Positions 13,588-25,544 of a stretch of 64,000 nt of DNA are shown piece after piece; positions within the stretch are counted from its first letter, which is position 1; the number at the start of each line of letters is the position of its first letter. A program made the position numbers and the translations under genes. Source of the stretch: Daucus carota subsp. sativus (taxonomy: Eukaryota > Streptophyta > Magnoliopsida > Apiales > Apiaceae); NCBI RefSeq assembly GCF_001625215.2, contig NC_030389.2:39917454-39981453 (forward strand). Direction: 5' to 3'. Below the pieces are notes generated by a model, which did no database searches, was not told the DNA's origin, and worked only from the letters and a program-made list of their open reading frames with translations.

Positions 13588-16500
13588 TTAAGCTTTACGT
13601 GTAATTAAGCCCTCGAAAACTGAATAGAGGTCGTTGTTATCAGGCCCAAAAATCTCATCTGCCTTTCTTAAAGTTTCCTACAATTTGCAGAATAGGGAGA
13701 GTATAAGAATGATAAGTACAAGAGTATGGCAATGGGGCCGTTTGGCCAAGTTTAAAAAAATTGATTTCGTGCTTAGAGTAAAGAAGTGGATTAGAAGTGA
13801 GAAGTAGAAAAAGTTAAAAAAGTGTTTTGGAAAAGAAGCAGAAGCTCTGAGACCGAAGCTAGCATTCTCAGCTTCTTAAAAGTGCTTCTGCTTATTTACA
13901 CAAACGAGTCAACAAAAGCAGAAGCCAAAAGAAGATTCTGCTTCTCGAAAACAAAACAAACACCCCCAGTAATAGACATTGAACTGATCATATGAAGTCA
14001 CATACCTCTCTAGTTTGTTTGTGGGAATTTAATTCCTTAACATTTGCTAAAAATGCACCAAATTGCTCGTAAGTCAGCCGGCTCCTGGCAAACGAAACAA
14101 TGATCAGAAGAAAAAGTTTTGGCATCTGAGATGCTTAGCACAAGGAACACATTGATAGTTGACTACATTATGAGTATGATATAGGAAAACATAAACTTAA
14201 AGTTTGGCACGAAATTATTGACATTACTGAAATTAACATAACTATACCTGACTTGGCGGAAAAATTCTTTTCCATCAACTCTAGCTCGTCCTGAAACAAG
14301 CACAAAGAAGCAAGAGCATGACGTACCCGTACATAAATATATATCTTTAGTGATTCTATAGATTTTTGAGTCTGAGACGGGAAAGAATGTTGTAATTGGA
14401 GCAGTACACATTATGTCATTAGATGCAGATGCAGACGAAGTGAGTTCCAAAAGAATTGTGACTATAAACAATCTTCTAAATTTGTGTATACATATTATTT
14501 AGTTTTGCTTTCCAATGACATTGAGAAATTACATACAACATTTTTGTGATTTATGCTTAATTAGTTAAGTGAGTCTTCACAGTTTGCACAAGAAAAAAAT
14601 CTAGCATGGTTTTCTAAATTAACCTGAGTCGTAGCCCATCGAACTGTGACTAGATGGCACAGAGGAAAAGGATGCCCTTCCATCAAACATGCCCCTTGTT
14701 CCAGCAAATGATATCGAATGTCTCCTGGGGGACAGCGGCCGAGATGTTACCTTAGGAGATGCTGATGATGACTTACTAGGAGGAGAACCAGGTGGAGTAA
14801 ATCGAGGTGTGCTTGTTTGGGATGCTATTAGTAGACCTTGCGCTATGGGAGGCCTTGAAACTGCATGATGTAAAATAACAGGTAAGCAGCAAATAAAATT
14901 AATGCACTCGAAAGATTTCAGCCTGTAACTTAAAAGTTGTATACTAGACCAATCCAAATGCCAATTACATGAATCAAGAATGAGAAAAAACTGTGATGTA
15001 AGGGAAGTAGTAACTGATGTAGCTTAAAAGAAGAACTTCTGTATTATGTAGAACTCACCATCTGTCTCGTGATTTTCTGTGCTTGAATGTTCCACATGCG
15101 GCTGGCTTTGCAGTGATGATGTGGCAGTATCATCTGAGACCAATGTCATTTATCTGAGATTAACTATGAACAATCTTTCGTAAAAAGATTACTAGCTTAA
15201 AGGCTGAACATGGTTAAGAACATACAAATAAGTAGAAATAATTAAAAGAAAAATTGTTTTCGATGTGAGGGAGATTAATTTTGGTGATAGACTGACATGG
15301 GGTGCAACAATCCAAAAGAACCTTTTTCTAAAAAACTTAAAACTACTCACTATAGCCTTGCACCATTAAAGTGGTCCAAGTAAATCTTCAGAAACTTGCT
15401 TAAAACAGTCTTGCTCATAACTTAATGCAGACCAGTGTCATCGTAGGAAAAAGTAGTGAAACAGCAAAGACATATGTTGTGTTTGGTTGAGGTGAATGAA
15501 TTTGGATGGAATGGGACGAGATTTGAACTTAATTGACGAATGTTGAAATATTTCTTCCCTCCCCCCATTCCATTCCTTACAAGCTGGAGTAGAGCTCAAG
15601 CCCCCCAATTTGAGAAGGAACTCTTCATTCTCTTCCATGCCTATTTCCTTATAAATCTCAACAACTTTCGTACTCATTTTTTGAAATTTCCCTTCTACCT
15701 CCATTGTCTTCTTTTATTTCTACTAATTCCATTCCATTCTCCCCCACCAAACACAATATTAATCTACAAGTGAAACCTACAAGTGAAACAGAGTTCTACA
15801 TTTGACAATACCATGCACTTTTCTAGTTTTATTTAGAAACTTCATCACAGGAAATTTAATTGTACTCTCTCATTTTCTCACTCTTCTCCCTTGCATCTTT
15901 CTTTTACCTTCAATTTTATTCATAATTTGTCATTCATTCTCAATAACCAAACAGAGCATTAAAAGTACCAGATATATAAATAAACAAGTGACTGACCTCT
16001 AACAATTGACTGAGTGGATAAACCAGCATCATTTGCTGCATTTTTGGCAGCAGCTTGCAATGCTCCTCCCTGCAATAAAAAAGAAAATGTTTTCAGTACT
16101 GGTTTACCCTCAAAGTACTAGGGAACAAAGCTACAGTATTCATGCACTTTGGTAGCATTAAGGTCTCGAACCAAGGTAACTTACAGAGTTTCCGTCATCA
16201 TCTTGAAGTGATCTCATGAGTGTTTTTCTGAAGCCTTCCAACTGCAAGCATCATGATTAAATTTCAGAGCACGCAAAATTTGAAACTAAAAACCGAATTA
16301 CATCTATTTTCTCATACCTGATAGGTGATTTAGACATGTCGTGTAGCTTGGTGACCCTATTAATTAGTTCCATATAACATGTATTCAACATCTAAGAACT
16401 AACAATCCTACATTTGCCAAGTACCCTGTTTCATAGTTCTTTATATACCAGCCTATTTTCGGTATTCACTTCTACCAGTACTTATTAAAGGCAGCTTGTC

Positions 16501-17634
16501 CAGAACATACGAATGATAGTAGCATACGTCCAACGGGAAAAAAACGCTGGACATGAAAATTCCTAAGATGAGGTAATTTTGTGTTGAATGATACTGCATC
16601 CCTATATATACATCAAAAACTTAGAGTTAAGCTGTCCAACGCTTATTTTCCGCTGAACATATGCTACTAACATACGTATGTTAGGGACCCGAACCCCTTA
16701 GTAAAAGTATATTTTGTGGTAATATTTAAATTGGAACTTTATAGTTAGCACACTGTGAGTACTTCTCTGATACTACATAGCAAAGGGACTAGTACAGACA
16801 AAATTGCATCACAAAGTACCAAAGATTAGGTGACCAATACTATTAGTTAATTGCAATTATTAGTCCAGAGATAAGATTTGGCAGTTTATTGTTGTCTTCA
16901 CTCTTTATACAAAAGTAGCAGAATTTACTGATATTCAGCTGTTGCAGAATAAAAAAATTTGTTTCTTCTGTATGTCTCTGCTGCAATTCATTCTGCCCTA
17001 TAGACCAGAAATTCAAGCAAAATTCCCAGCATAAATACAAAATTTGCTTGAGTTTTGAATTAAATTAATTCTAACAGATAATATAATATACTAAAGAATG
17101 CAAAACATTCTGTCACTGAGAATTTCTAATAAGGCAAATTTAATCTGTATTAGAGTTCTGAAACACTTAAATATACCTTGACAACATCGCGATTGAGCTT
17201 CTCAACTGCATTGGACAAGTTAGCGTTCTCCTCCAATAACCTCTCCTGCACAATCAACCGAGCCTGAGTATTTAAATTTCTGTAACCGACTCTCCAAGAC
17301 ATAAATAACCATATTCACAAGTTGGATATTAATTGACCTTTTCCTGGCTAGCAACCGACAGCTTATCAGCCGTGTCTGACAGCGAAGCATCAAGAGACTC
17401 AACCTGCTCCTGAAGCTGACCAATGATATCATCTTTCTCACTAACCGCATCACTCAGCGCAGACAATTCAGTTTCGAGAGAAGAGATGCGTGTGGCGAGA
17501 GCAATCGAGGTGATCTTACGAGCAACATCGAGCTGTTCATAAGGATCTGTTGGCAAAACGTCGAGAACTTCTTCAGGGAGATCGAAGCTTGGCCCTAGAG
17601 ATTCTTTGGCTAGCATTGTGATGTTATTACACAA
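13588..17634 (-). CDS. Coiled-coil protein of the At4g15545 family
   Basis: Nine exons on the minus strand join in frame to 339 residues: 17634-17338, 17245-17177, 16241-16185, 16069-15997, 15133-15059, 14860-14624, 14290-14248, 14084-14006 and 13677-13588. The family is plant-conserved but uncharacterised. The family signature FDLPEEVLDVLPTDP is followed by PYEQLDVARKITSIALATR. A coiled coil spans about residues 50-140 (ETELSALSDAVSEKDD and so on). Next comes a Ser/Pro-rich stretch with TPRFTPPGSPP, PLSPRRHSISFAGTRGMFD, probably phosphorylated and disordered. A conserved C-terminal helix region reads ARVDGKEFFRQVR and LTYEQFGAFLANVKELNSHK. Length and order match the Arabidopsis protein as I recall it (about 337 residues). 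Function is unknown. Introns 4 and 8 carry MITE-like insertions. An alternative start at Met7 (17616) is possible. Confidence 0.93.
13735..13968. mobile_element. MITE-like element in intron 8 of the At4g15545-like gene
   Basis: The left end GGGGCCGTTTGG and the right end AAACAAACACCCCC are imperfect inverted repeats. Internal AGAAGCAGAAGC/GCTTCTGCTT segments also pair. I could not fix a target-site duplication, so the superfamily is open (hAT or Tourist type). Confidence 0.5.
15477..15756. mobile_element. MITE-like element in intron 4 of the At4g15545-like gene
   Basis: Terminal inverted repeats TTGTGTTTGGT (15477) and ACCAAACACAA (ending 15756), with TGGAATGG/CCATTCCATTC pairing just inside. 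The target duplication is unclear. A second, one-ended relative (ending ACCAAACAGAGCATT near 15961) follows in the same intron, and another relative lies at about 39990-40090 in the PP2C intron. Confidence 0.55.
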
Positions 17635-19476
17635 CCACTAGGACTTGTTTAGTATTGTTACTTTGACTAAGCTGGCTTGTTGCTTGGTTGGTTGGTTATG
17701 GTTTTTGTTTTATTTTATTTAGTTAGTTATGATTAGATAAGAGTGAAGTGTGACCTGTGGTTCCTGTCATTCTTCAGATCGAGTGGCTTTTGTTCCCTGT
17801 CGCCTTTTTGTGGTTGGATCTCTGCTAAGTTTATAATCTCGTCAAATAAAAATTACTCACTCGATAAATAGCATCGTTGTCAATTTTTGAACATTTTTTC
17901 TTCCAAAAATTAAAATTTAATTTTTAAATTTTTTTTATTTTTATTTTGAAAATAACTTATGACATTTTATTTCATAAGATTTAAAGATACCTGTCAAATA
18001 GTGGGAAAAACTGTAAATAAATAAAAAAGCTTAAATTTCTAAAACAATATTTAAAAAGATGCATATTTTGAGTACTTTCCAAATCTCATTGTGATATATA
18101 AATGGAGATGATGATGGATCTCACATTCTTATATCTATAATAATATTGAAAAAGGTACATGACTTAAGTACTTTTTAAAAATTATTTAAAATTTTAAATT
18201 AGTTACTATTTTTTAAATGGTGATCTCATTATGATATACTCCTAATAGTCCAATGTACAGAGATGATTATGGATCTCACATTCCTGTCTCTAACAAATGA
18301 TTTTGCTAGCTTTTGGTCTGTGCGGGAGAGATACTAAATGTTGCGTTAGTGAATCTCTTGGTTGGTTAAACTCGAGTATCATGCTTTAAACTTTTTCAAA
18401 GTATGCAGATGCTCATAATTTGACAAGGTTTGATATAGTTAACGGGATTTCAGTTAATAATAATTTTATGATTTTGAAAATTCATGATTTATGAAAATTA
18501 AAGGGCTGAATTTGAATTTGAGAGATATCTTGATTTGTCTCGGATACCGGGTCTCATATCAAAAAATCATCCACATTAGACCGTAAAATGATTAAAATTA
18601 TATCGGGTATCATTTACTCAAGTATCGGATAGATTGTTCAGACTTAAGTCGAATACTACAAAGATATAAATATAAATCAAATTATATATATGCATATATA
18701 ATTTATTAAATATACATATGAAGATGAGGGTCGCGCTGAAAAAAGAACTCGTCCTTAAAATAAACTCGTAGAACCACTAAGGTTCTGTTGCAGAACCCTA
18801 AATTTTAAATAGATTTTTCATCGTTGTGTGTGTTCAAAAATAATTTTAAAATATAATACATAGATATTGACATTTTTTGCCGGTGAAGTTCTGCTGCTGA
18901 ACTCTAACTAATACTAGAAATAAAGCAGGTGTTTTATGGTTCTTTTTCGAACATCACCCGTGCCCATGCAGATGATATGCATTATCATGACGAATAAATC
19001 CTAGTACAAAAGGATTGTTCATAGTTATAACTACTTTAAAATTTTAAATTTTAACCGCAACTGTCGAGAACGAAGGAAAATTCTAAGCCTATTATGATTT
19101 CTCTTTCCAATCTGAATTCAAATTTGAGAGGTCATAGACCAACCACAAATACCCTCCAAAAACAAGTATATATATATTCTCACCATCCCCTAATTCATCC
19201 ATTCCCAAACTAGAGCATCAACAACACAATACATATTTAAATTTTAGTTGCGTCTAATTTTTCAATTTAATCTTTTAGATTCATTCTTCTTTTCCAGAAG
19301 AGGGAGGAAGAGGAGAAACAATAACAATATTAATCCCCTTTCCTCTTTCTTTCTTTTACACATCCGTGTTTGAACATCAGTGTTTATTCAAGCGTGACGG
19401 AATCAGGATTTCGAAAAACAGTGTTTCGTAACGACAATATATAAACAAAGTCTTCTTATTTATTGTAATCGACATA
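17635..19476. other. Divergent promoter region with a dispersed repeat
   Basis: Shared upstream region of the minus-strand At4g15545-like gene and the plus-strand PNRC-motif gene. About 18755-18990 belongs to a dispersed repeat also found at 52825-53005 plus 53211-53270: both carry CGTTGTGTGTGTTCAAAAAT and AACTAATACTAGAAATAA-type blocks. A TATATATATA at 19167-19177 is about 300 bp before the next ATG and may serve it. The CT-rich leader follows. Confidence 0.55.
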
Positions 19477-19989
19477 ATGGGAACGGAAGTGTTGAGACCA
19501 CAGGATTGTTTGACTCACCGGATCAGAGTCCCTCCGGCGGCTTTTCATCGCCGGAAAACAACTTTTTCCGGATATACAAACCGTGTTCCTCCGGTAAATA
19601 AGCCGTTTATTAGGACAGAGAAGCCTGATCGTCGCTGGCCGGAGCAGAGGAAGCGATCGCCGGAGAAATCGGCGATCTCGAAACGGTCGGCGAGCTCCGG
19701 CGATTTGATGAACAAACAGGCACAAATCAACAGCAAAAACAACGTGATTGCATCTGAAAATGTGAGAATATTGCGGCGAGGTGAATCGCTGATGTCGATC
19801 AGAGAGAATGAGAAGAAATGTGAGGCGGTTCGGGTCGGGTTAGCGGATGTATATTCCGGATCAACTGCGACAATGTCGCCGTCTCCGAGGGCATTGCCTG
19901 TACCGTCGTTTTTTAAAAAGGGAGCTGATCGAATGCTCGTCGATGATTTGGCCACGAAAGATTTACGACGACTGCTCCGACTTGATTGA
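19477..19989 (+). CDS. PNRC-motif small basic protein, unknown function
   Basis: A single-exon gene of 170 residues. It begins MGTEVLRPQDCL and is basic and low in hydrophobic residues (FHRRKTTF, RRWPEQRKR), so it is probably disordered and nuclear. Residues 134-146 read SPSPRALPVPSFF, the short proline-rich motif grouped with PNRC (proline-rich nuclear receptor coactivator) proteins. The end DDLATKDLRRLLRLD is a conserved amphipathic helix in the same plant family. The family-like N-terminus and C-terminus and the upstream TATA region support a real gene. In animals the PNRC motif binds decapping or nuclear-receptor partners; the plant role is not known to me. No introns are needed, and the antisense frame at 19545-19955 is a shadow. 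Confidence 0.85.
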   Translation: MGTEVLRPQDCLTHRIRVPPAAFHRRKTTFSGYTNRVPPVNKPFIRTEKPDRRWPEQRKRSPEKSAISKRSASSGDLMNKQAQINSKNNVIASENVRILRRGESLMSIRENEKKCEAVRVGLADVYSGSTATMSPSPRALPVPSFFKKGADRMLVDDLATKDLRRLLRLD

Positions 19990-20467
19990 AATCACGAAAC
20001 GTATCACTAGGCTATTTTATCACGCTAACGAATACGTCACATTGTATCTAATTTGCTTGCTGAATAAAAGTTTTTTTTAGTGTTGATATAGAAATTTGTA
20101 ATTTTTATCGGAATACAACAATGTACATCAACACTCAGCAGTTTTTTTCTTCCTCTTGTTTGAATGATACGAATAGCTTGCATGCAGTTTAAAAAAATTG
20201 TTAAATCAAGTTCATAATTTTATTAACTGATTTGGATAACCACCAGTATAATATAGGTGTCCCAATTCTTATATTTGAGTTTAGGAGTTCGTTTGAAAAA
20301 AACCGTTGTATTTATTTTATATGAATATTATAACTTCATGATTGCATAATAAATTTTCATGTAGCAGTCAACATTACCAAAATTCAAAAGTTCCTGATTC
20401 AGAAAGTTGTGAATATTTGAGTTTAGGAGCTCGTTTAGAAAAGCCGTTGTACTTATTTTATATAAAT

Positions 20468-20510
20468 ACTAGCTTTTCTTACCTGCGCTCCGCGCACGGG
20501 TGTCTTGATA
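20468..20510 (-). mobile_element. Helitron-type 3' terminus (minus strand)
   Basis: Read on the minus strand, a GC-rich hairpin (CCCGTGCGCGGAGCGCAGG) is followed by a short A-rich spacer and ends CTAG before T, the hallmark of a Helitron 3' end. The matching 5' TC end to the right was not identified. Confidence 0.5.
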
Positions 20511-21918
20511 TTGTAATTGGTTTTTTGTGGCGTAGTAAAATAATTTTTGTGATTAAGAATAGAAAATTAAACTATCAAATAATCCCAAATGAAGAATAAA
20601 ATTAAAAAAATATATAATCCAAAATAAACATAATCCGGATGATAACCTCATAGTCTATAAAGAATTTGAGCATAATCTCAAATACTTATTATATTATTAT
20701 TTCATAAAAATCTAAATATTGTAGTACGATTATTCAGCATTCTTGGAGATGTTATAATCAGAGATCTAGAAGCTATACATATCCATCACGATTAAGCCTG
20801 GAACAATATAAAAAATTTATAAATTATTCTCATATTATTTTGATATGAAATATATAATTATACAATTCTGTGTTAATAAATGAGCAAATTAAATAAATAA
20901 CTATGTCTCATGCTATATACCGCACTCAAATTTAAATTAACATCGACTTTTGATATCGGTGTGTTGATAAAGCTGATATTTCTTGTAGTTGTATAGATTG
21001 TCACCAAACATGTTTGAGAATTAAATGTATTTAGATGTGTATATGATTGTGACGAACGAAAATTATGATCCAATCTTCAAACATTTGAACCTTCATACTT
21101 GCTAGAACCAAGATCACCGCCGTTTCTAAATCGTCTTGATAAATATTAATCAAATATTCTGCGAGTTCTCCACTCAAGTCAACAATGATTGACTCCCTAC
21201 ATACCTATACATACATGTAATAAGTTAAAGTATGAAATATTTCTTTATTAATATTTTATAGTATATTTATTTATCATTTTACCTCCCATTACAATACATT
21301 ACTATACCAAAAAAGTGTAACTGTAAATTTATATATTTCTTTAACGTAGCGGCAAATATCTTTGTATATATGTTGTTACTGTAGCATATGCAATTTTATA
21401 GTTGGAATTGACGTAGGTATTTTATGATAGTAGATGTGCAGTTTTTTTTGTGAGAATTGAGATGCAATATATACAAAAACAACATTTCAATAAAAAGGAA
21501 ACTAAATAAATAAGAGTTTTTGATTTATGTAGTTTATGTTAGTAGCAGATTTAATTTAGCGAGTAAAATAGTGAATGGGATTTTGTATTATAATATTTGA
21601 TGAGTATTCAAATTCAAAATTTATAATAGATGGAATTTATTTTTCAGAATTATCAATGACTAAAATCCATTTAAAATAGATATTTTTTCTGTTACAGTTT
21701 TTTGGCATAATAATGTATTTAAATTACGTAATATTTTTTGGCATTGTACTGAATTAAGACATTGATTTTTTATAAAATATTTAACTAAAAAATTTAACTA
21801 TATTATAATATTTTTATAATGAATTATTCAACTAAACTATGATATTTTGGCATACTAATGAATTGTATCGTTTTGGGAATAGTAATAAATTATTTAACTA
21901 AATTTAAATATTTTGAAA

Positions 21919-21921
<3 letters not shown>

Positions 21922-21969
<48 letters not shown>
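21922..21969. repeat. (AT)n microsatellite
   Basis: About 24 uninterrupted AT units. Similar but shorter AT tracts occur at about 36534-36570, 37485-37510 and 34828-34842. Confidence 0.95.
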
Positions 21970-21973
<4 letters not shown>

Positions 21974-22448
21974 TTTATACACTTTATTTTATCACAAATT
22001 AATAAATTGATAAAAAAATACGTTAGCAAGCTAGCAATTCAGATCTTTCAGATCGAGTATCATCCATGAAATTTAGGTCTGATGTTCCATGTATTAGTCA
22101 GAATACATGATTTGTATTTCATCGAGCATTCAGATATGACAATCAAATAACACCAATTAGTTATGTCAATTAAATACAAATGCTATAATGTATACAGAAA
22201 TTCAGGGATAGTCAACCTACATATATAATTGATTCACTTCACTTGACATAAATACAATCTTTCTAAAAAAATATATAATATATACGTCTTTTATAAAAAA
22301 ATATAAATAGATTTCGTTTCTACACTTCATTTGATTAACAATTAAATAAAATAAAGACGTCTTTAATAGAGAAGTAAACTAATTATATTGTTGCTACTTA
22401 TGTATGTTACCTAAATGAATAAGAGATCAAATTAATAAATTAAAATCA

Positions 22449-23141
22449 TGGATTATAATCCCCAATCCTGCTATCTGCCGGGTTGTCCTCGTGCGGGGGC
22501 TTGGGGTGATCACGGTTGTAGAAGGCCCTTAGGGGTGACATGAAGGCCGATCATATGTTTGGGTCCTGTATTCTGGTGAGTTAGCCCTCATTGGGGGACT
22601 GAGACGATCGTGTAATTTGGCTCCTTACTTGTCTTACCTCTTAGTGAGAACCTTCACTAGGGGGTAAGGGCGCGTCCCTACACCTCAAGGATTTGGTCAC
22701 GGCTCTATCAGACGTCTCCTCCATGCTACGAAAAGTAGCGGTTAGTGTCATCTCTCGTAGTGGGGATGATGCCGTATCCGTGATGTACTTGGACTAGGAG
22801 TCTGAGGTAGTTGCCTCAAGGCTTAATCTAACTGGAGTAGAACTCTAAGTGATAAGTCACCAGCTTAAGATTGGTCTTATCCCCAAGAGGCCTAGTCCTG
22901 ATCAAACTAGGAGTCTTGGTTCAATAGAACTGCGTATGGCTTGATCCCCTATAAATATAGGGGTACGTAGGCACATTAGGGGATCATGAGTTGAGAGCAC
23001 GTGAGACCAACTCAAAACCCTAATCTCAGCCACCCCTAAAAACACACAACCACCGCACTCCGGCGACCGAAACCACCATCACAGATCTTGATTCCGGCCA
23101 TGAACCTCATCTTTGTTGATTACCAAATTCCTCTATCAACA
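22449..23141 (+). repeat. 5' LTR
   Basis: It matches 26553-27245 from TATAATCC (22454) through ATCAACA (23141) with five substitutions in 688 bp. The TG start at 22449 is inferred because both copies have TG five bases before the identical part. Near 22949-22967, CCCCTATAAATATAGGGG is a palindrome holding a TATA box, a likely LTR promoter core. Confidence 0.9.
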
Positions 23142-23160
23142 AATTGGCGCTAGAAGGAGG
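23142..23160 (+). promoter_or_regulatory. Putative primer binding site
   Basis: ATTGGCGCTAGAAGGAGG directly follows the 5' LTR. It begins TGGCG like other tRNA-primed plant LTR elements. The priming tRNA was not identified. Confidence 0.55.
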
Positions 23161-23269
23161 ACCCTATTCAAGATCTACATCTGTGGAGGAAAGATGTTAA
23201 ATCAAATCTAATGTTCTAAAGGTTTTCATGGTGGACATACAAGAAAATTCGTAGGGATTGTGCTACAAG

Positions 23270-23800
23270 TGTCACCAACACTGTTTTGGTCATATCTTGA
23301 GTTCTAGACATCCGATTTAGATGATCTTACAGCCCACGCGAAGCTTGTCAAATTCCGGTTAATTCAGAGGTGGTATCATCATGAGAAAAGGGCTGGAATC
23401 GGTCTGAAAATAGGGACGAAATACAGTTACGAATTTTCACCCAAGAATCATATTCATTTTCGAAAACCTGTTGCTAATCGGTTTAGGATGACACCTAAAC
23501 CCTATTCAGAGAAGGAGATGATGATAAAAGGAGCCAACAAGAAGGCTCTTGGAGATGTCCTGATACTCTTAAAGTTGGAAGGAGTTGAGGCTAATTTGGC
23601 CTAAACAAGATGAAATTCGGATTTGTGGGAGAGTCTGCGCACTAATCACGGTTTTGGCTATAACTTGAGTTCCAGGAGTCAGAATTGAGTGATTTTACTG
23701 CTCACGCGAAGATAGCAAAATTCTCTACAATCCAGGAGTGATTTGGTATTCTACTTTCTGGTCGAAAGACACATAAAAGGGTCTGAACAGTCACGGTTTA
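23270..23800. repeat. Diverged ~370-bp repeat pair in the element interior
   Basis: About 23275-23405 and 23650-23790 align as diverged copies, sharing TTTTGG...ATAACTTGAGTT-like and CACGCGAAG segments at a spacing of roughly 370 bp. Neither encodes a recognisable protein. Confidence 0.6.
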
Positions 23801-23831
23801 TAAGAAAAAGAGCTGCATCTCAATCCCTTAA

Positions 23832-25100
23832 GGCGCGCCTCCACCTGACAGGGCGCGCCTCTATCGTCAAATTACCGGGAGCTCAAAGGAGGACCATCTT
23901 CAATGAAATTCCAGGGATAACCTAAGCTGCGAGCAGGGTTTTTCGGAATGGGGAGTCAGCGAAGGATGCGATTTTCAGAGACCTGACACGTTCGAATGGC
24001 GCGCCTCCAGGTAAAACTCCATTCTAAACCTCCTCATTATTTCATTCTCTAGAAAAGTATGGCGTATATCTAATTACAGGTGATGTGGTGTCCGACTACC
24101 ACCATAAAAAATGCACCCCTTTACACCTTTGAAGAAGGCGCGCCTCCCCCTGACAGGGCGCGCCTCTAGGTAAGTTTTTTGCATCACCTTCACATATTAT
24201 TACCATATAGTTTGTCGTGGTTTAATCCGTTATAGGAAGGAGTTCGCATCCTTGGACTCAAAGGATTTCTGAAGTGGCGCGCCCTCCCCTGAGCGAATGA
24301 TTCAAGGTTCAGGAGAGGCGTATCTTGTAGGCCTGACCACAGGTGATGATATGAAAGGGGAAGTTACGAGGGGCGAGCTATTCAGACGGAACCTAGCTTT
24401 AAAAGTCGTAAGGGTGCGCGCCTTCCCCTGACCGGGCGCGCCTTCAGGTAAATCCTGAACCCCCTCAGTATTTGGTTCCCTAAGACTGGTGCATGTATAA
24501 AATCACAGGTAATATGGTGTTACCTGTATGAGGAATACACCTCTTCGCCATGAGGAATAGTCGCACCTTCCTCTAACAAGACGCGCCCTCATAAAGGGGT
24601 ACGCCATATCCAACCAGTATTCTATAAGAGAGCGAATTGCGCGCCTCCCTCTGACAGGGCGCGCCCTCAGGTATGTTTAATGCATTGATTGCTTAACATG
24701 ATTTTGTGTGAAGACAAACATACGCAGGAAGGAGCTCAATAGTCTTGAGGAGGTCACATCACTTCTTAGGACGCGCCCTCTCGGGAGTATTCATGAGGCA
24801 CCAGAGGGCGCGCCCCTTAAGAGTGATATGTAGGTTCCCTTGACAAGGCGCGCTCCCGGATGAAAATTATGAGAATGAAGATACTTGAAAAACGTGCCTT
24901 CACCTAATAGGGCGCGCCCCGAGTTCCTAAGTCATGTGCATGGATTAATAATTCCTGAGAGGGCGCGCCTCCCCTTAACAGGCCGCGTCATGAGGTAACG
25001 CTGAGCATCGCTAAGGAAGTCATATATACGTATGATTGTGTGCAGGTCAAGTCCAACATTCTAGAGGAGCTGTCTTTCTTGATTAGGACGCGCCCTCCGT
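23832..25100. repeat. GGCGCGCC repeat array
   Basis: Exact GGCGCGCC 8-mers start at 23832, 23852, 23998, 24137, 24157, 24276, 24435, 24658, 24807, 24911 and 24962. Two more lie at 25865 and 26286 outside this array, and many one-base variants occur. Pairs sit 20 bp apart with CTGACAGG between them, and pairs are often followed by AGGTAA or AGGTATG. Such density of an 8-bp palindrome is far beyond chance. Confidence 0.9.
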
Positions 25101-25194
25101 TCGACAGGAACGTAGCATGATACCTGCAAGGTCTTTGATCAAGGTACACTTAAGGCCTTTCAAAGGTTACCTAATTATCCATGACCAACTCTGG

Positions 25195-25390
25195 GTACGA
25201 TGAATTTTAACCATCCATGATACGCTCTGGATGTCATCCACGATCTACTCTGGATGCTATGATTATTTACCTATCCATGATACGCTCTGGATATTATACT
25301 TGCGCATCCATGATACGCTCTGGACATTATACTTGCGCATCCATGATACGCTCTAGATCTTACATATCCATGATATGCTCTGGATAACAC
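25195..25390. repeat. Tandem ATCCATGATACGCTCTGGAT repeat
   Basis: About six copies of a 20-bp unit with inverted ends (ATCCA...TGGAT), separated by short spacers such as ATTATACTTGCGC. Some copies carry single changes (CACGATCTACTCTGG, GATATGCTCTGG). Confidence 0.88.
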
Positions 25391-25544
25391 TTTATACTAT
25401 TGATTCCCTATTGAGCTATGAGCTTTGGGACCCGTGCGATGCACCGGAGCTTTTTAAACCACGATAAGATTCGTGATGCCCCATATGGGATGATGTATGG
25501 ACTGGGGAGTGGTCCTTTTAAATTTTTTAAGCAAGTGATTCACG

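Larger units (their letters stand above)
19990..22448. other. AT-rich intergenic DNA with Helitron end and AT microsatellite
   Basis: No gene seen. It contains the 3' UTR of the PNRC-motif gene, a Helitron-type terminus near 20468 and an AT microsatellite. 20335-20412 matches 29917-29978 plus 30309-30340 and so represents the same dispersed repeat without a LINE insertion. Confidence 0.55.

Noticed and set aside
19545..19955. 136-codon minus-strand frame
   Set aside because: Antisense to the PNRC-motif gene, with no conserved content of its own.
25195..25390. Possible CRISPR-like array (short repeats with spacers)
   Set aside because: The host is a plant, spacers are partly repeated, and the array sits inside an LTR element. 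It is a minisatellite.
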